Below, piece after piece: positions 1 through 12,249 of a stretch of DNA of 64,000 nt. A program made the translations under genes and the position numbers. Numbering within the stretch: position 1 is the first letter of the stretch; the number at the start of each line of letters is the position of its first letter. The notes under the pieces are model-generated. The model was not told the origin of the DNA. It searched no databases and was given only the letters and a program-made list of their open reading frames with translations. Where the stretch lies: the NCBI RefSeq assembly GCF_027595985.1, contig NC_073305.1, positions 84,305,126-84,369,125 of the forward strand, written 5' to 3'. This DNA is from Sorex araneus (Eukaryota > Chordata > Mammalia > Eulipotyphla > Soricidae).

Positions 1-2140
1 ACCAACCACATTGCTAATTGTCATCAATAGCATCCAAAGCCTTCTCCTACGAACGTAAGTGTTCAAAACCTGAATTCAGAATTTGACCTCTCGAAATGCC
101 ATGCTTTTGGCTATTGCTTAGACTCAGGGCTTGAACTGAACGATTCCCCCTTTTCCCCCAAGTTCATTGTTTTATAGGATAAACACAGAAACGTGTTCAA
201 GTCTTTAATAGATCAACCCAAACTAAGCCCCACCTGTGCTCAAGAACCAGCAGTGCACAAAGGGTCAACAGATCCCTCACTCCGCTTTTTTCACCAACCT
301 CCAGCCCCAGTTCATTTCCCATGGCCCAGATTTTCCAAATTCTTACCCTGCCTCCAGAGCCCAGGTCTTCCTGCTGTGGGTGGAACAAGGGAGGGGCTAT
401 TACTGGCCCCTCCCACGGTGTCAAATGCCTGCCCCGGGGTGCCACGGGTGTGTGGGGCCAACGTCACAACGCTTTATGTCTTCATCAGGCTTGGGTAACA
501 ATTCTTCACTCAACTTTTCCACCACCCCGCCCCCTTCCCCCCCTCCCCCGCTCCCCCCTCCACAGTTTTTCCTGTGAAAGGCAGAAGTTTGGTGTTTATT
601 TTTTTCTCATCACCATCACTTGAAGAGGAAGGTAAATGTTGATACACTTAAGAGCACGATGAGCGATGATATTATAATTAAAAATGTCACGGTAAAGCTG
701 AAGAAAGTTGCTTTTCTTTCGGACAATGATAAAAGTGTTTGAATTAGTGTAGGTTAGGATTTAAAGAGCAAAAAGTCCTTAGATTTGTTTGCAGCACAAA
801 GCAGAGCGGTGCCTGCAGGCTCTCGGGATTATATAAAATCGCCATTTTGCGATTTATGCTTGAACACTTCATAAGTCTTTTCCACAACAGTTCTGTGGTC
901 AGAAAATTCAATAAGAGTAACAGGAACAGGTCTTAGGGTTTCAAGTCTAGCAGGTATAGCTGGCATTGGCAGAAGCCAGTACTGACACCAGTCACAGAAG
1001 CAGATGAATAATAACTGCCTTCCCCCACCCGCTGCTTTGTCTTCGGATTTTAAAGGAATGAATGAACTCATTACCTAGAGAACAGGTTGGGCGAAAAGAG
1101 ATCAAAGCAAGGATCAGCATTCATCACATGACTATCTCTCTGCATTCTAAGAGAAGAAGCAGGATATTTCTCATTTCAGTCCTTGAGGCTTCATCCTATA
1201 GATACAGTGTCACTATTACCAATGAATTGAATGCCATCTTCCCTGGTCATTGCTGTTTTTATAGAGACCAAAGCATAGGAATCATTTTGCATCTTTCTTG
1301 TTCATTTCAGTTCAAGTACCAGTGACCAGAAACATCTTCAGAGAAGCTGTCCCTGACTGCTTTAACTCTAGGTTATGCTCCGTGTTAAGTTCTGACAGCT
1401 GACCTGTAAGAATGTGAACGAAACAAGACATCTTAGGATTTCTCTTTTTTCTTTTATTACAATATTTATTTTCATGACATCTTTAATTAGATTATTGATT
1501 TAACATTTTAAATGCATGTATCCACAAACTTGCTGCTGATCTTATAGAATTTTGTAGTACATTTGTTCTTTTATTAGTAAAAAACAATTGATTTCTACCT
1601 ATACTATGTTTAACTGTGACTACTTTGTAAATTTTCTTTTCTCAGAAAACCATGTTTATTATAGAATAACTACTTGTTCCTGTAGGTTATGTCAGAATGA
1701 GAGTCACTTCAGTGTTGTAGTGACAGACATTGTCCATGAACATATACTTGGAAAGTTACTGTGTTATAACTCCAAAGCCTAACACAATACCAGTTACCTA
1801 AATGGCAGTAAATATTTATTGATGAAATGACTATTAAACCAGTCTAGATTACTGGAGAATGTAGGTAAAAGGACACATAATCTCTTTCTTTTTTCTTTTC
1901 ACAAAATATGCCCTCCAGTCCTTTGAGTCATCTCTCTGGCCCTCTAATCGTGTTTTTTAACTTGCAATTCCCTGATTACCAATAATGTTGAATTACTAAT
2001 AATTTTTTCATGTGTTTTGTAGCATTTATGTCTTTTCTCTGGTAAAATGACTTAAAAATTACTGCTTTTAGGGTTGGAGTGATAACACTCTTTTCTCTAA
2101 AATTTAATGATCACATATATGAACAGTAGTAGTGTAGTTT
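1..2140. other. Unassigned flank, no gene recognised
   Basis: Moderately GC-rich for the first kilobase. An 80-codon minus-strand frame (1071-829) contains RPVPVTLIEFSDHRTVVEKT, which I do not recognise. A C-rich tract lies at 525-563. From about 1400 the sequence is AT-rich and featureless. Confidence 0.4.
525..563 (+). repeat. C-rich low-complexity tract
   Basis: Runs of C with T and G interruptions from CCGCCCCCTTCCCCCCC onward. Confidence 0.8.
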
Positions 2141-2150
2141 AGTGATAAGT

Positions 2151-2188
2151 CATCATCATCATCGTCATCATCATCATCATCATCATCC
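2151..2188 (+). repeat. (CAT)n microsatellite, tail of the RTE-derived element
   Basis: CAT repeats with one CGT; on the minus strand it is the 3' tail of the element at 2154-3572. Confidence 0.9.
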
Positions 2189-3572
2189 CGTTGATTGTAA
2201 AATTTCTTGAGCAGTCTCAGTAATGTCTCCATTTGTCCTAGTCCTGAGATTTTAGAAGCTTCTCTTTACTCATCCTTTCCAACGATGCTGCATTGGAGAC
2301 TCTTTCAGGGTCAGGGGAATGAGACCCAGCATTGTTACTGGTTTTGGCATATGAACACACCATGGGGAGTTTGCGAGGCTCTCAGATGTGGGCAGAAAAC
2401 TCTCTGTAGCTTGCCAGATTCTCCCAGAGGGAGAATTAGGTGATAAGATGCTTCTGGGAGCTTGGTTTTATAGTCTCTGGATATTGGCCATTGATGGGAT
2501 TACAGGGTCCCAGGGGCAGTTTCAGGGTTTAACCACCTAGCTATTGGAAAATGGGGGATCTGGGCGGAAGAGGTCCAGTCTCAATCCGAGCAAGCTTGGA
2601 GATATTAGCCCCAGGTCCCATATACCTGGGTTCCTCTACCGGTTCCTTCATGTGGGAGGCTCATCCGAATGTGTGTAGAGGGGCCTTGAGCATGGCTGTG
2701 GCTAGGCTCTGGAGATCTTCAGTCATGGGAGCTCTGCTTGGGGTGAGGAGGAAAACTGAAGCCCACTGTATAAAAATAAAAAGAGAAGGGCGCGGGCGAG
2801 GAAAGGGACGCCTCACCACACTGAGCCAGGCACAGGGCCTAGGGCAGCAGCTGTCTCTCCCGCCACCAGAGTTTGGTAGCCTCCAGCCGCTTCCCCCACC
2901 CCGGGGAGGTTGATGGCGAAGATGTGGCAGGCGAAGGAAGGAACGGAGCCATGATAGTTGGTCTCACTTGCAGTTTATTCCAATCTTCTCTCTATACACT
3001 CTCCCCCTCTATACACTTTCCGCCCCCCACCTTCTCTCAGAACCCCTTTTATTGATCATGGCCCTTCCAAAGGGCGCAATACATTGACATCACCAAAAGC
3101 ACCAAAAGATCTTATAGGAAGAACATTGAGGCAACATAATTCTCTTGTATCTGCAGGCCCTTAATCTGGCCCCCCCCTCCCCCCCGGAAAGAAGATACAA
3201 AAACCAAAACTGAAGCCTTCATTGGGCTGAAAGCACTCGGATTTACTTGAAAGTATCTTTTCTGTTCCTCTAATAATATCCCAAAGACCAGGCTGGGCTG
3301 CAGCAAGAAATCTACATGTCAATTACAAACTAGATAGCACCTGAAATTTACATCCCAAAGACTAGGCTGGGCCAGAGCCTGGAATCTACAATGTCAAGTC
3401 AAGCCTGGCTAGCACCTTAGATCTGCGGGTCAAAGATCAGCTAGGTTTCTGTGACAAAATGTTTCTGTGACAAAACTCCAGAAGGCAGCTGGAAAAGGGG
3501 AAATATTCCAACAGCCCACCCCCTCTGAGGGGCCCTGGGGAAGACAGCCAGGTGCCAGGGCATGAGACTCTC
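2154..3572 (-). mobile_element. RTE-derived non-autonomous element, full length, interrupted by a solo LTR
   Basis: Bounded by the 13-bp duplication AGTGATAAGTCAT at 2141-2153 and 3573-3585. In sense (minus) it starts GAGAGTCTCATGCCC at 3572 and ends in a (GAT)n tail at 2154-2187. After removal of the LTR at 2767-3513 it is about 670 bases. It carries the LINE 5'UTR module (about 2430-2235) and the LINE 3' end (about 2230-2190) but no ORF. Confidence 0.85.
2767..3513 (-). mobile_element. Solo LTR inside the RTE-derived element (endogenous retrovirus remnant)
   Basis: A 747-base insertion with TG...CA ends, flanked by the 6-bp duplication GCCCAC (2761-2766 and 3514-3519). The empty-site sequence is seen in the sister element at 46085. 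AATAAA on the minus strand near 2976 suggests minus orientation. The 6-bp duplication fits class II endogenous retroviruses. No internal viral genes are present. Confidence 0.85.
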
Positions 3573-4165
3573 AGTGATAAGTCATTGGAAAAAAAATACA
3601 TACAAAACAAAATACATTGAGAATTGCATAGGCATATATAATTTAGGAAAAAATTAATGGGATGATATGTGAACTCTTGAAGAATACTTATGACCTGACA
3701 AAGGAGCCAAAAAGAGCATTGTGAGAGTTAGGATGGAGCTTGACTTGCATATGGTCAGCTGAAATGAATCTCTGGCACCAATCTGGCATGGCATTGGGTC
3801 CCCTGAAACCTGTGAAAAGTGATACCTCAGCATAGAGCTGAGGAATAAAGCTGGAGCACAGTGGGTTGTGAACCAGGGCTCACCCCCACCTTCCCCAAAG
3901 AAGCAAAAGCCAGGGACCCCATGAGATCAAGGGTTAGAGCATATGACTAGTATACTTGAGGCCTTAAATTAAATTCTAAGTTGCAAACACCTACTGCCCA
4001 TTATGTAAAGTTGTAGCCATGCTATACTACTGTGATGACTGGAGTGACAGCTGAGTACAGCATCCCAGGCTGAGTACCCAAATTTTCAGCCTGCACCGCC
4101 CATTCCTGCTTTGCCTGTCTTGGACCCTGAGTACTGTTCAGTTTGGTCTCAATTTTAAAAAAAGA

Positions 4166-4358
4166 AATGGGAGAATTTGGAAGATGCAGCAAGGTAGTAT
4201 AATAAGTTGGGTGTTTGTCTCGCAAGCAGCTGAACCAGGCTCAATCCTTAGCATGGTCCCCCCAAACACTGCCAGGAGTAATGTCTGAGTGCAGAGCCAG
4301 GAATACGCCCTGAGCACTGTCCGTAGGGCACAAAAACCTACAAAAATAAAAGCAAAAA
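4166..4358 (+). mobile_element. A-tailed tRNA SINE, diverged
   Basis: CAGGCTCAATCCTTAGCATG, CACTGCCAGGAGTAATGTCT and CAGAGCCAGGAATACGCC mark the body; ends in an A-rich tail. Confidence 0.8.
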
Positions 4359-4864
4359 AGAATTAGAAATGTTGGGGAAAATATGGAAATTAAGGAATCT
4401 CCAAATATTGCCAATTTTTTGTAATATGAATTCTATTTTTATTGCCATTTAGAGAGATAGAAAATTATATGATGAAATATTTCTTCAAGTAGTCTCTTTG
4501 ATGAAGTAAGACAGGATTTTTTTCAGGCCTAAGAAATCAGTGACAGGAAAAATAAAAAAATGGTGACAATTCTCCATATTAATTTTAGAGTAACAGAAAT
4601 AGGACAAAAGAAAGGGATATGAAGCGATAAAGAAAAAGTAATGTTGATAATAAATTTGGTACAGAGGACAAATCCAGTCTAGAAGTAAACTTACAGGTTT
4701 TAAGTTTATATGTGTTGCTACTCACATGAAAGGCATATTATTAGAGGAACAGAAAAGATACTTTCAAGTACTAGTATAATCAAAGAACCAGTGGCAAATA
4801 TGCCTGAAAGCACTGGGTTCTTGCATGGATTTTAATAAGAAAGCCACTGTAATTCTTTTTCTCT

Positions 4865-5045
4865 TCTTTTCTAGTTTTGGGCCATGGTTCCACCCAGCTG
4901 TACTCAAGGCTTACTCCTGCTCTGTGCTCAGGGAGCACTACTGACAGAGTTCTGGGGCCCAATACAGTGCCAGTAGTCGAAACAGTCTACCACATACAAG
5001 CCAAGAAAGCACCTCATCTCTCCACTATGTCTGTGGCTCACTACT
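4865..5045 (-). mobile_element. A-tailed tRNA SINE, diverged
   Basis: Complement of the SINE: CTTACTCCTGCTCTGTGCTC and GGGAGCACTACTGACAGAG, degraded head. Confidence 0.65.
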
Positions 5046-5204
5046 GTAATTCTTTTTTCTCTATTTTATTTTAGGCACTGTGATTTACAATATTGTTCAT
5101 GGTTTCATACTTAGACTACTCCAAAACCACACCTTCCAGCAGAATGACCCTTTCCTTCCACAACTGCCTCAGTGGCCTCCTCATCGGGTCCCTTCAATCC
5201 TGTC

Positions 5205-5390
5205 ATTTGGGGTGTGTGGGGGGGTCACACCTGGCTGTGTTCGGGGATTATTTCTTGCTCTGCAGCCAGGGTTTACTCTTGGTGTCACTGAGTGAGCATA
5301 ACGGATGATGCCAGGAATTGAACCAGGTCTGTCATGTTCAAGGGAAGCACCCCAATATGCTGTCCTGCTCATCTCTTTGGCCTGCCCACC
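5205..5390 (-). mobile_element. A-tailed tRNA SINE, diverged
   Basis: GGTCACACCTGGCTGTGTTC, GATGCCAGGAATTGAACCAG and CATCTCTTTGGCC in minus orientation. Confidence 0.8.
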
Positions 5391-5734
5391 ATAATTTTTT
5401 TTTTCTTGTATTTCAGTGAGTTAATATTTTATTTGGTTGTAGCTGTCAATTTATTGATGATTTGGTTTGGAACAAATGGTAGTTAAAAATAAAATCATGA
5501 ATATATAAGTAAATGTTATAGTGCATTCTATAAATCAATACAAAAATAGTTGAATTCTTTTACCTTATACATACAACAAATGTGTATTTGAAATGGAAGA
5601 GCAAATTTGCTAAATATATATAAATGAATGAGTTTCTCTGATGACAATACCTAATACTGATGCAAAAATAAGGCACTGAAATAGTTCTTAAACGGTTGCA
5701 TTTTCTCTGTCTTTAATTATAACAATTCTTCCTT

Positions 5735-6205
5735 TAAAAATATTTATTTATTATTAATTCACCGTGAGGTATAGTAACACAAATTTCATGTTTGAATTTC
5801 GATCATACGGTTATCAAACACCCATCCCTTCACCAGTGCACGTTTTCCACCACCCAAATCCCCAGTATCCACCCCACCCCATTCCACACCTCATCCTGCC
5901 TGAGTGGCAGACAATTTGCAAAATACTCTTTCTCTACTTTAGTTACCTTAGATATTTCGAGACCAGTTCAACGCCCCCTCATACCTGCTGAAAATGCAAT
6001 GTTAGACAATGTGTTTTTGTATTGCGTGTATGGATACAGTATATTGTCCCGCGGCCACGTGCTCTAACAATTCTAAGATTTTAATAATTAGGGTCTGAAG
6101 AAATCGCTGCAGCAAGTTGCTTGGGTCCGAGATGCGTTTGTGTGTCTCTGGATCGTGGCCGTGTGGGAGCTTAAGCAGAAGTGCCCACCAAAATTTTTAT
6201 CCTGC
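5735..6205 (-). mobile_element. LINE-1 3' end
   Basis: Complement of the L1 3' terminus used throughout the window: ATTCACCGTGAGGTATAGTA, CACCCATCCCTTCACCAGTG, CACCACCCAAATCCCCAGTA. Confidence 0.7.
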
Positions 6206-6837
6206 TCCTTTAGTAGATGCTTCTCACTTTACCATATGTTTTTGTGAAACATATTAGTGCTTGTTAACTTTTAAAATAAATTTCCTTGGATTTTCTACAT
6301 AAAGATCACTTTAATATGCAAATTAAGACAATTTTTATTTTTTCATCTATATTCAATTGCTTTACCTTTATTGTGCCTGGCTGTAATTTTAAAATTAGAA
6401 CAAAGTGTTGCAAACTAATAGCTGGAGGAATCTGCAAGTGTTAATTTTTAGGATGGAGAAGTAATCACTTATTTCTAGTTTTCTGAAAATTGTTTTCCTT
6501 TCATATATCAATTTTTTTCAAGTGCATCTCTTTCCTTTGTTATGATCGTGTATTTTATTTTATTAATATTGGACATCACATTAATTGAAATTAAATATTG
6601 AAACAATGTTTTAATTGTAAGATAACCTCACTTTGTAATGATATATAATTCTCTAATTTGTTACATCTATGTTTATGTGGTTTAAATCTATGATATATGT
6701 GTGAAGTTTTGTTTGTCTTTAGCATAAAGTAATACTAACCTGAATTGAAAGATTCTTGTTTTTTCTGCAAATCAAAATTCTGAAATTATATGCTGTGTTT
6801 ATGTTACATTTATATCATTCATTGTAAAAAACTAAGG

Positions 6838-7850
6838 CATGCCGAGGGGCATGTGCACTCTCGGGCTCTCCTGGTGGCTCTGTCTCACCGCTCGCGTTCA
6901 GTGCTCTGGAACTGCTGTGTATGGCTGTTGGTCAAGGGCCGGCGACGGAAGGAATGAGGACCAAGCTGGTTGCTGATTAGTTACCGTTTACTCAATCTTC
7001 CATCTTTCTCATCTCCCGCACTCCCAGCTCTGTCCTCTCTCTCGATCAACTGCAGCCTTCTCGGCTTCTCTAGTCTCTCCTCCTACCCTCTCCCACCTTG
7101 CTCTCTAGGCTACACCCAGCCAGGTAGCAAAATCAACATAAGAAAGCCCTTCCTGAGGGCAGGGCATTCCAAAGCCCTTCCTGATTCTTATGGTTTTTTC
7201 CTTTCCTTAGTCCAAGCACTTATTAACATCTTAATACTAGTTATTTTTGTATGGACATAGCAAGAGATACATTGAGGCTTGCAAGGCAGCTCTTCTGGCA
7301 ACATCTTGCCACAGACTCAGACCACCGTGCTCAGGCCAGATTAATCATTCCTCACCCTAGCAGGGTCCAAATCTAGTTATCACTGTTTGGATCATGACAA
7401 CATTTGTCCATGATCAAGCTCTTAACTTATAGTTAAGAATGAGGCACTTTGGCCAGGCCCATCTTGATGCCAGAGTAGCACATAACTTACCACTTGCCCT
7501 GGGTCCTTCTCGTCCCACTTCGGGACCCTGCTTTGGGGATAGGAAGTAAGGGCAGCTGAGGCTTAGGTCAAGAGAACAGATGCCCTGGAGGAAAATATCA
7601 TGTAGAGTCAAATGACTCCCAGGTTGCAAAAGCATAACATTTGCTAAGTCTTCCTGTGTCCATACAAAAAGGACATTGCTCTAAATAAACTATGCAAAGG
7701 ACTCAAAGAGAAGAGAAAAACAATATTTACAAGTCAACAGAACACTAAGAAAGAAGCTACAAATAAACACAGAGGAATGGGAGCACTGTAACAGGAGCAA
7801 CCCAATAAACCTAAACTACCTGAGGCTATGTAATCCTACAATTCATGATG
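6838..7850 (-). mobile_element. LTR/ERV-like block
   Basis: GC-richer block with pyrimidine tracts, resembling the LTR at 2767-3513 in layout (GGAAGGAATGAGGACC near 6950, TTTACTCAATCTTCC near 6988, ACATTGAGG near 7270). Its distal part (about 7495-7830) is also present, diverged, at 45165-45473 plus 46161-46250. Boundaries and duplication were not found. Confidence 0.45.
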
Positions 7851-8086
7851 TATTATGTTTATAATATGCAGCTATAATACGATGTAATTTTGCTTAGTCT
7901 CTTTTTAGAGTCTAGTGCTTTCTTGTTTTAATTCATTGTTTTAAAACATATCTCACTGCTTTCAATAATACCTCAAAATTTCTCACTTTAAAATAGTACC
8001 TCAATTTTGCCTGGCTTAGAAGGCAGAATGAGACAATCTTTTTGCCTAATTACCTGATATAATCACACTTAAAAATTTTCCTACTA

Positions 8087-8195
8087 TCCCATATGGTCCC
8101 CTGAGCACTGCCAACAGTGATTCCTGAATGCAGAGTCAGGAGTAATCTCTGAGCACCTCTAGGTGTGGCCCCCAAACAAACAAAAATATTTTTTA
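8087..8195 (+). mobile_element. A-tailed SINE, 5'-truncated
   Basis: CCCATATGGTCCCCTGAGCA through GGTGTGGCCCCCAAACAAAC; head missing. Confidence 0.82.
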
Positions 8196-8199
8196 AAAA

Positions 8200-9790
8200 G
8201 TTTTGCTTGTTCTGTTTCTACTATTCTGGACATGTTACTTTTTCTCAAATATGCCAATTTTATTCTTTCTGCAACAAATTTATATACACCACTTTTTGCC
8301 TGAAAGTTTCTTAATCAAATGATATTATTTATTGGTTTTTTCTCACTTTTCTTGTGTTATTGATCCAATTTCATCATGTTAGAGAGACTCTGCTTGATTA
8401 TCCTATTTAAATGATATTTAAATGATGGCCTCTCACCCAGCTTATTGATTGTATCTAGACTTTGATCTATTTTATTTCTATCTCTGACACTTCTCATGTT
8501 ATGTCAAGTGTTTACAATATGTTGTTTAATTTTACTCTTCCATTAAAGTGTACACTCTATGGAATTTGGAATTTGGTCACTATTTCAAAGTGCCAAATTT
8601 ATTACTTGAGAAATAACTTTTTAATAAATACTTATTGAATTTATAAATATATTACTATGCTTTGTGATGCTTATTATGAAAGGAAGTAGAAGGAAGTTAT
8701 GAGAGAGGACAAAGGGAACTTATTTATTAACTGAAAAGAATTTCTTGGGTGAAGTACTATTAATGTGAAGAAGACAGTCTAATAAATAATGAGGAATGAC
8801 TCTCCTACACAAAGTTAAATATCAAACATAAGTGCTTTGACAATGAATGCTATGACAAATCATGAGGGCTTGGGAGAATTTCAAAAGATCATTTTACTTG
8901 GGAATAAGGAATAAGAAGATAGAATGAAATCAGATTAAAAATTAAAGTGCAATGCAGATCACTATGCTTCTGGCATATAAATTTAAGAACATGAGAATTT
9001 ATTAAATTTTATACTTGAAAAGTTTATATAGAAGCCTTAAAAGTAGACTAAGAATTTCACATAATCATTCCTAAAGTGAGTATTGCTGTACTTTGCCTTC
9101 CTGGGGGTATTGTAATAATCCAGGATTGGTAAAAGCCTCCACTGAGAGATTTGTATTTATGTGCTTTTATAAAGGTAGATTTCCAGGGGAGCATTGTATG
9201 ATATTCCTACTGAATGTGGAGGTGGGAGCCACCCCAGGGAGTTTGGGAACCTCTTTAAGAAACGTATTACAAAAGCCAGCACTTGGGATCTGTATTGATT
9301 ACCTTGGACTTCTCTCTCCCTTTACCTTTGCTTCATAACTTCGCATATTCTTAAAATTACTGGTGAATCCTGATAATGGATCTTAGGAACAAATACAAAC
9401 ATTAGTATTATCTGAACAAATACAAACATTAGTGTTCCTTAAAAAAACCAAATATTTTATAAGAGAATAGAAGAATTGAAACCTAGGTAGGGAGAGTCAG
9501 AAAAACCAGATAATCTGAAAAAAAGGTATAAAGCTTCTTGGAGCTGACAAATAAAGCCAACAATTTTTATTTTAGTTTTTTTATGCACTTCTTATTTTGG
9601 GACTACATTTTTTTGGGGGGGGACTCTGAGTCAGGCTGTTTTCACTCGTGGTGCCCCAGAGGGGGCGGGTGAGAACCCTCCCCGCCCCAAGGGACTGTGT
9701 CCCCACAGCCTACCTCCACTACCCAACCACCACCTTCCAGACACATTATAAGACACTTCCTATCCATTTTCCATAATTACCACACAGTAT
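8200..9790. other. AT-rich sequence without recognised features
   Basis: No long frame or identified repeat. A short direct repeat AACAAATACAAACATTAGT occurs at about 9388 and 9415. A G-rich then C-rich segment at 9605-9740 is unassigned. Confidence 0.5.
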
Positions 9791-9817
9791 GCAACAAATC
9801 ATAAAGAATTATATATA

Positions 9818-9869
9818 GAGAGATATATATGTCTCTATGTGTATAGACATATATATCTATATATACGTA

Positions 9870-9912
<43 letters not shown>
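9818..9912 (+). repeat. (AT)n microsatellite
   Basis: ATAT/GTATATATGT repeats directly before the headless RTE-tailed element. Confidence 0.92.
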
Positions 9913-9915
<3 letters not shown>

Positions 9916-10200
9916 CCTCTCGGAGAGTCCAGCAAGCTACCACGAGTATCCCACCCTCACGGGCAGAATCTGGCAAGCTACCCATGGCGTATTCAAGATG
10001 CCAAAAATAGTAACCTATTGTTACTATTTCAAGATCATTCCCCTGACCTTGAAAGAGCCTCCAATCATTGGGAAAGATGAGTAAGGAGAGGCTGCTAAAA
10101 TCTCAGGACTGTGAGGAATAGAGATGTTACTAGTGCCTGCTCAAGTAAATCGACGAACAACGGGGTGACAGTGATGATGACAGTGATGATGACAGTGATT
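9913..10200 (+). mobile_element. RTE-tailed element lacking a tRNA head, after an AT repeat
   Basis: Starts TATACCTCTCGGAGAGTCCA after (AT)n, continues with GAAAGAGCCTCCAATCATTG and GCTAAAATCTCAGGACTG, then the LINE 3' end ATCGACGAACAACGGGGTGA and a (TGATGACAG)n tail. Same start point as 47421. Confidence 0.8.
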
Positions 10201-10475
10201 TTTATTTTTATTTTTCTGTATTCAGAGAACGTTTAAAATAGTGTAGAAATTTTTTATATACTTTTCACCCAGCTTTTCCATTCCCTGATTTTTCTCGTAA
10301 TTCTGGCACATTTTTGAAGGTGAAGAAATCAGTAATACTATTGAAAAGACTTCAGATGCTCTTCAGATTCCACCTATCTTTGCAACAATGACTCCTTTTT
10401 CTTCTGTTTTAAGATCCTATCTAGAATACCGCATTGCACTTTCTTCTCATACTTTCTTAGTCACTTTTGGTCTCC

Positions 10476-10775
10476 TGTGGAGAGCCTCCACGGGACCGTG
10501 CTTCGTGGACACCTGTTTCTTGTTAATTACACCGTGCTTCGTAGATAACACCTGATAAGGAATCAGGATGACTTGTCACGCCAGGAGCTGTAACTAGTTT
10601 ATCAGTTGCAGACACTTGGGCTTAAGCAGACAGCGAGGGGTAGATAAGGAGGGAAGCTGCCTAGCTAGGGGGTTCCTCCTCGTTGTCCCTCGTTCTTCTT
10701 CTTTCCCGTTTTGCATGAGAAGGTCTCTGAATAAATTGTTGCCAGAAGAATCTCCGGGTTGCGTGATTTCTTACA
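10476..10775 (+). mobile_element. Solo LTR, 300 bp (endogenous retrovirus remnant)
   Basis: Begins TGTGGAGAGCC and ends TTTCTTACA, with the 6-bp duplication GTCTCC at 10470-10475 and 10776-10781. AATAAA occurs at about 10731, consistent with an R-U5 end in plus orientation. No internal viral sequence remains, so it is a recombined solo LTR. Confidence 0.85.
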
Positions 10776-10865
10776 GTCTCCAAGGCATTCTTCGATTTTC
10801 AATATTGCTCATGATATTGATAGCTTTTTTAGGGGGTTGGGTGGGGGTGGGGGAGTTGTTGAAGT

Positions 10866-11020
10866 AACACTCAGCTGTACTCGGGGTTTACTTCTGATTT
10901 TGTGCTCAGGGATCACTTCTGGCGGGGCTTGGGGGTGGGTATCGTGTAAGTAGGTGGAATTTGGGTCGCTCTAGTATAAGGCAAGTGCCTGACCTTCTCT
11001 ACTATCTCTCTGGCCCCAAC
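10866..11020 (-). mobile_element. A-tailed SINE, diverged
   Basis: ACACTCAGCTGTACTCGGGG, GTGCTCAGGGATCACTTCTG and CTATCTCTCTGGCCCC in minus orientation. Confidence 0.75.
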
Positions 11021-11354
11021 ACTGATAGTTTTGAAGGGCATGATCAGAGAGTTTGCAGAACATCCCTTAACTCAGGGATAGTTTACAGAATATGCCTCCT
11101 GTCTTATGATGAGACTTAGGTTACCTACAGAAAGAATTTCTCAGGGCAAAATCTCTTCTAGTCTTAGGAACAGGGTTCATTAAACCACATGGCAAATGAT
11201 AGCAACTTTAGTCACTTGGTTAAGGTGGCATTTTCCAGCCTTCACTTTGAATTAGCTGGTGTTTCCCTGCTATACTTTACTTTGGGAAGTGAGTTAATAA
11301 CTTAGTCCAGAATCAAATAGGAGGGGAGTAAGTTGTTACTTCTGAAGGGAAGAA

Positions 11355-11455
11355 TATGTGTGTGTGAGTGTGTATAATATATATATATGTACTATTATAT
11401 ATATACACATATATATACTTGTAAATGTCAAATATATATACATATGTATTATTAG
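11355..11455 (+). repeat. TG then (AT)n microsatellite
   Basis: GTGTGTGTGAG followed by ATATATATATGT-type repeats, ending just before a full RTE-tailed SINE. Confidence 0.88.
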
Positions 11456-11467
11456 TTATTTTTTATT

Positions 11468-11720
11468 GGACTGGAGCGATAGTCCAGCGGGCAGGGCATT
11501 TGCCTTGCACGAGACCGACCTGGGTTCAATTCCTCCGTCCCTCTTGGAAAGCTCGGCAAGCTACGGAGAGTATCCCGCTCGCACAGCAGAGCCTGGCAAG
11601 CTACCCATGACGTATTTAATATGCCAAAAACAGTAACAACAAGTCTCATAATTCAGATGGTACTGGTGCCTGCTTGAGTAAATCTACAAACAACGTAATG
11701 ACAGTGCTACAGTGCTTTTA
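11468..11720 (+). mobile_element. RTE-tailed tRNA SINE, full length
   Basis: Head GACTGGAGCGATAGTCCAGC, B box GGGTTCAATTCC near 11522, body TCTTGGAAAGCTCGGCAAGC, tail GAGTAAATCTACAAACAACG, and terminal GACAGTGCTACAGTGCT. An AT microsatellite precedes it. Confidence 0.88.
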
Positions 11721-12002
11721 TTTTTTAATTGACAGGGGCAAGTAAAAGAGATGGGCAGGTGATAACAGGACCAAGGGGCAGGGAGGGGCCTCAGGCACAA
11801 TGGTGGTTGAAGAGGTTTGGTCTATCTATAGCTCTGAATCACAGAACTAACAAAACTGAAAGTCTAAGATTTCAACTATGACAACCAAACTTCAAAGTGT
11901 ACCTATCAGGGCGGCAGGCTGGTGGTTCAGATAGTGGTGTAGGACTGGTTTTGGAAAATTGTATGTCTGAAACTCAATTACTGTATTTATTTTGGTTTTA
12001 TT

Positions 12003-12180
12003 TGAGGGGGAGGGATTTGCCACACTTGGCAGTGTGAAGGGCTTACCCCTGGCTCTGTGCTTAAGGCTCACTCCTGGTGGGGCTCTTGGGGACCATATGG
12101 GATGCTAGGGACCAAACCTGGATTTGCTGAGTTCAAAGCAAGTACCCTACCTACATTACTATCACTCTGGCTCCTCAACA
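12003..12180 (-). mobile_element. A-tailed SINE, diverged
   Basis: CTTACCCCTGGCTCTGTGCT, GGGGACCATATGGGATGCTA and GACCAAACCTGGATTTGCTG. Confidence 0.8.
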
Positions 12181-12249
12181 ACTGAATAACTTTGTACATC
12201 GAATGCTGCAATACAATTTTTAATTAATTAATTAAATTAATTATATCTT

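Noticed and set aside
829-1071. 80-codon minus-strand frame as a gene
   Set aside because: No recognised similarity, no splice or promoter support; kept only as a remark on the flank.
2551-2913. 120-codon plus-strand frame
   Set aside because: Runs across the RTE-derived element and into the solo LTR; not a gene.
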